From the NCBI GenBank assembly GCA_025453395.1, contig JALOQK010000001.1, positions 230,313-272,391 on the forward strand: a stretch of 42,079 nucleotides of DNA, in the 5' to 3' direction. Position numbers and translations under genes: made by a program. Positions within the stretch are counted from its first letter, which is position 1. The number at the start of each line of letters is the position of its first letter. The stretch comes from Candidatus Omnitrophota bacterium. GTDB taxonomy: Bacteria; Omnitrophota; Gorgyraeia; Gygaellales; Profunditerraquicolaceae. The notes under the pieces are model-generated. The model worked only from the letters and a program-made list of their open reading frames with translations. It ran no database searches and had not been told where the DNA came from. This document shows positions 37,001 through 40,000 of this stretch, one piece after another.

Positions 37001-40000
37001 TGAAAAGGAATATCTTTGGCTCTATCTGCTTCCGGGCTCATCGCGGATTCGAAATTCTCTTCATGGCCCATATCGGTAGAAAAAGAATCGGGTAAAATTC
37101 CGGAAAGTTCCTGATTGCACAATAATGCCGGCTGAAGATAATCCACCAAGATTCTTCCTGAGGGATCACTCAATTCTCCGCGAACTATAGCTGTCTGTAT
37201 CTCCAGAAAGAATTCTCTAGCCGAAGCCAAATGCAACCGGATAACCTCTCTTCTTGAAGCCGTATCCACAGCGTTAACTAGATCTTTCATAAAAACAAAA
37301 TCTATTCGTCTGACCGCATCCACGTATTTTTTCAAAAGCGCTCTTGTTTCCACATCCTGCTGATTCCTCTGTAAAACATAGAGATACTTTACCAGCTTGC
37401 GGCACTGCTTTTCCCATTTGGTAAATACCCCCTCTATTGTTGCTACCAGCGGATCCTGAAATCTGGTTTGATAACTTACAAAGTCTATATCCAGCGGCGC
37501 ATCACAAACAAGACCTGCTTTTTGCGCCAGAACAATATAAGGAGAGCCTTTCTGAAGCCGAAGACTCCCGAAGAGCCGAGCATTAGTCTCAAAAAGCCTG
37601 GTTTTTTCAATAAAGACCAAACTCTGTTTTAATTCTTCCACAGTAACCAAGGGATCAAAAAAGATGAATCCCGGCTCCGGCGTAATACCTAGCTGGACAA
37701 ACCTTTCCAGGGCCTGAGCGTTTTGTTCAACTGTCGCGCCCTTACCGTATCGGCGTAGTTGCGATGGGCTACCGGATTCAATACCCAAGAAAACTCTTTT
37801 TAATCCGGCTTCTCTCAAAAGACTGTATACCTGTAGCATCCTCGTTAACCTCTCCGGATGCGCAGGCTGAGATATAGAATCCACTCTTGCCGAAAAATGA
37901 GTAATCTGAATTTTATTATCACCTGTTAGCCCCAATTCCTCGTTCATCTTGATTATCCCCTGGGCTAAGGCTGCGGCCCTGTCCATCGTGGCTTTAAAAT
38001 CCGCTTCGCTACTGGTCGGCCCCATAAATTCCGAATCCACAAAATGGAATTTACGTACGCCTTTCTGCGTAAACACGCGCATCCTCTTTAACAGCTCTGA
38101 TACGGGTAACGGCCTCCAATTAGGGCAACCGGTAAGCGCTCGTATAGAACAGAAGGTACAAGACGCATGAGGACAGCCGCGACTAGCTTCAATGGCAATA
38201 TTGGGCTCTTCCGGTATAGTAAATAATTCCGGGGCCTCGTTTTCATCGGGAAGGGCATAATGACTTAAGTCCATAACTACGCGTTCGGTAGTCACTACCC
38301 GCTCGCCTATTCTTAATTTAATATTCGGCACGGCGGCATAAAGCCTACGGTCCTTTGACTTGGCGTTCCTGGACATAGTTATAACAATCTCTTGTAAAGG
38401 CAGCTCTCCTTCCCCTAAAATGAATACCGTTTCCTGATACAGCTTTCTCTGTATTAACTCATCGGGGGCAAAAGTAGCAACCACATTACCTAGGGTTACT
38501 AGCGGAGCGTCTTCCTTCATTTCGGTTTTAATCCGCAGCATAATCTTCTCTACGATATTTAATGTACCCCATTTCATGGTCAAGCCGGCGATATCCGGAC
38601 GCTCTTCTATAATCCTGGCAGTAACCATGTCTGTAGCCATACGGAATCTTTCCGGTAACGAGATCTGCCTTTTCTGGGCAATCATCTCCTGCTCTATCTG
38701 ATCAAGATATTTCTGCATATCAATAACCACTACTTGGCAATCTGTATATTTGCGTAAGTGCCCGGCTAAAGTAGCTACTGCAATGGCCCCTTGTCTTTCT
38801 GCGGCATACTCCAGAGCAACCAAATTAACCAATACCACCTTTACCTTATTTTTCCAGGCCGCTGCCTTAACAACGCTTAATTGCTTAATCTTTTCCACGG
38901 TAACGCCGTCTGTATTAACCTCTTCAGGTATATGGCCCGCTTGTCCAGGCTTACGGCCGATACCCATATAAACCCCTCTAAACGGATAATCTTCATTGTC
39001 GCTGCCAGCAGTAACTATTACTTCTCTTGCGCCTCTTAACAACCTGACATCTTCAGCTAATCTAACAGTGGCATCCATATAATCTTGGCTATGATCACTA
39101 TGGTACGCTTCAATAGTATCAATATAGGCGCCGTACCGAGTAAGAAGATCACGGGCTTTCTGCATCTTCATTGCTAGTCTCTTAGCCTGCCCCTCGGATG
39201 TATGCCTTTCTATGTTTGCCGACAAAACAGGATTTAGCGCCAGGTACCGGGAGTGCGCAATACCTAACACTCCGGCATGTGCGTTTACAAACCTACCGAC
39301 TTCCTGTATAGAAAAACCGTAGTGTCCATTGTTGGCGCTAAACATTTCTACGTTTGCCGGAATGTCGCTAAATTTACGCGGCACTACCTTATCTAATTCC
39401 TGGCGGATAAGATTTAAATCCAGGCCGTACTTGCGGTGAAGCGCGGTTATTACTGTTTGACGGGATAACATATTGGTCCTTATGCCTAATAAATCCTGCT
39501 CTTCAAGCTGTAGCCACTCTCTCTCCAGCGCAAAGTTACCCTGATAACCGGTCAACCTCTGAATCAAATAATCCACGCGGTTATTAGCCCAAAGAATTCG
39601 CTTCTGCAGCTGAAAGCTCATCTCTTCACAACGAACATCTCTTAACCACCTCATAAACGCAGGAGCATCTTCCCTGCCAGATATAGCCGAACCAATAGGA
39701 AAGTAAACCAAGAAGTGGTCGTCTTCTGTTTTATAAACTTCGTCGTAAACATCAAGCTCGATTCCGGGGATAACTTCAAATTCGCCTGCCAGTCCGGATT
39801 TGTATATCTGATCCCATGCCTGAACCATCTCCTCCATATGGTCTAAAGTAAAATGGTCCGTAATTGTAATTGCCCGCATCCCGCTAAACCAAGCGGCAAA
39901 AACTACTCCCGTTGCAGACCTTAAGCCATCCGAATAGAAAGAGTGGTGGTGTAAATCAATGCGTCTTGCGAGGCTGTTATCTTTGGCCAAGATGCCGGAT

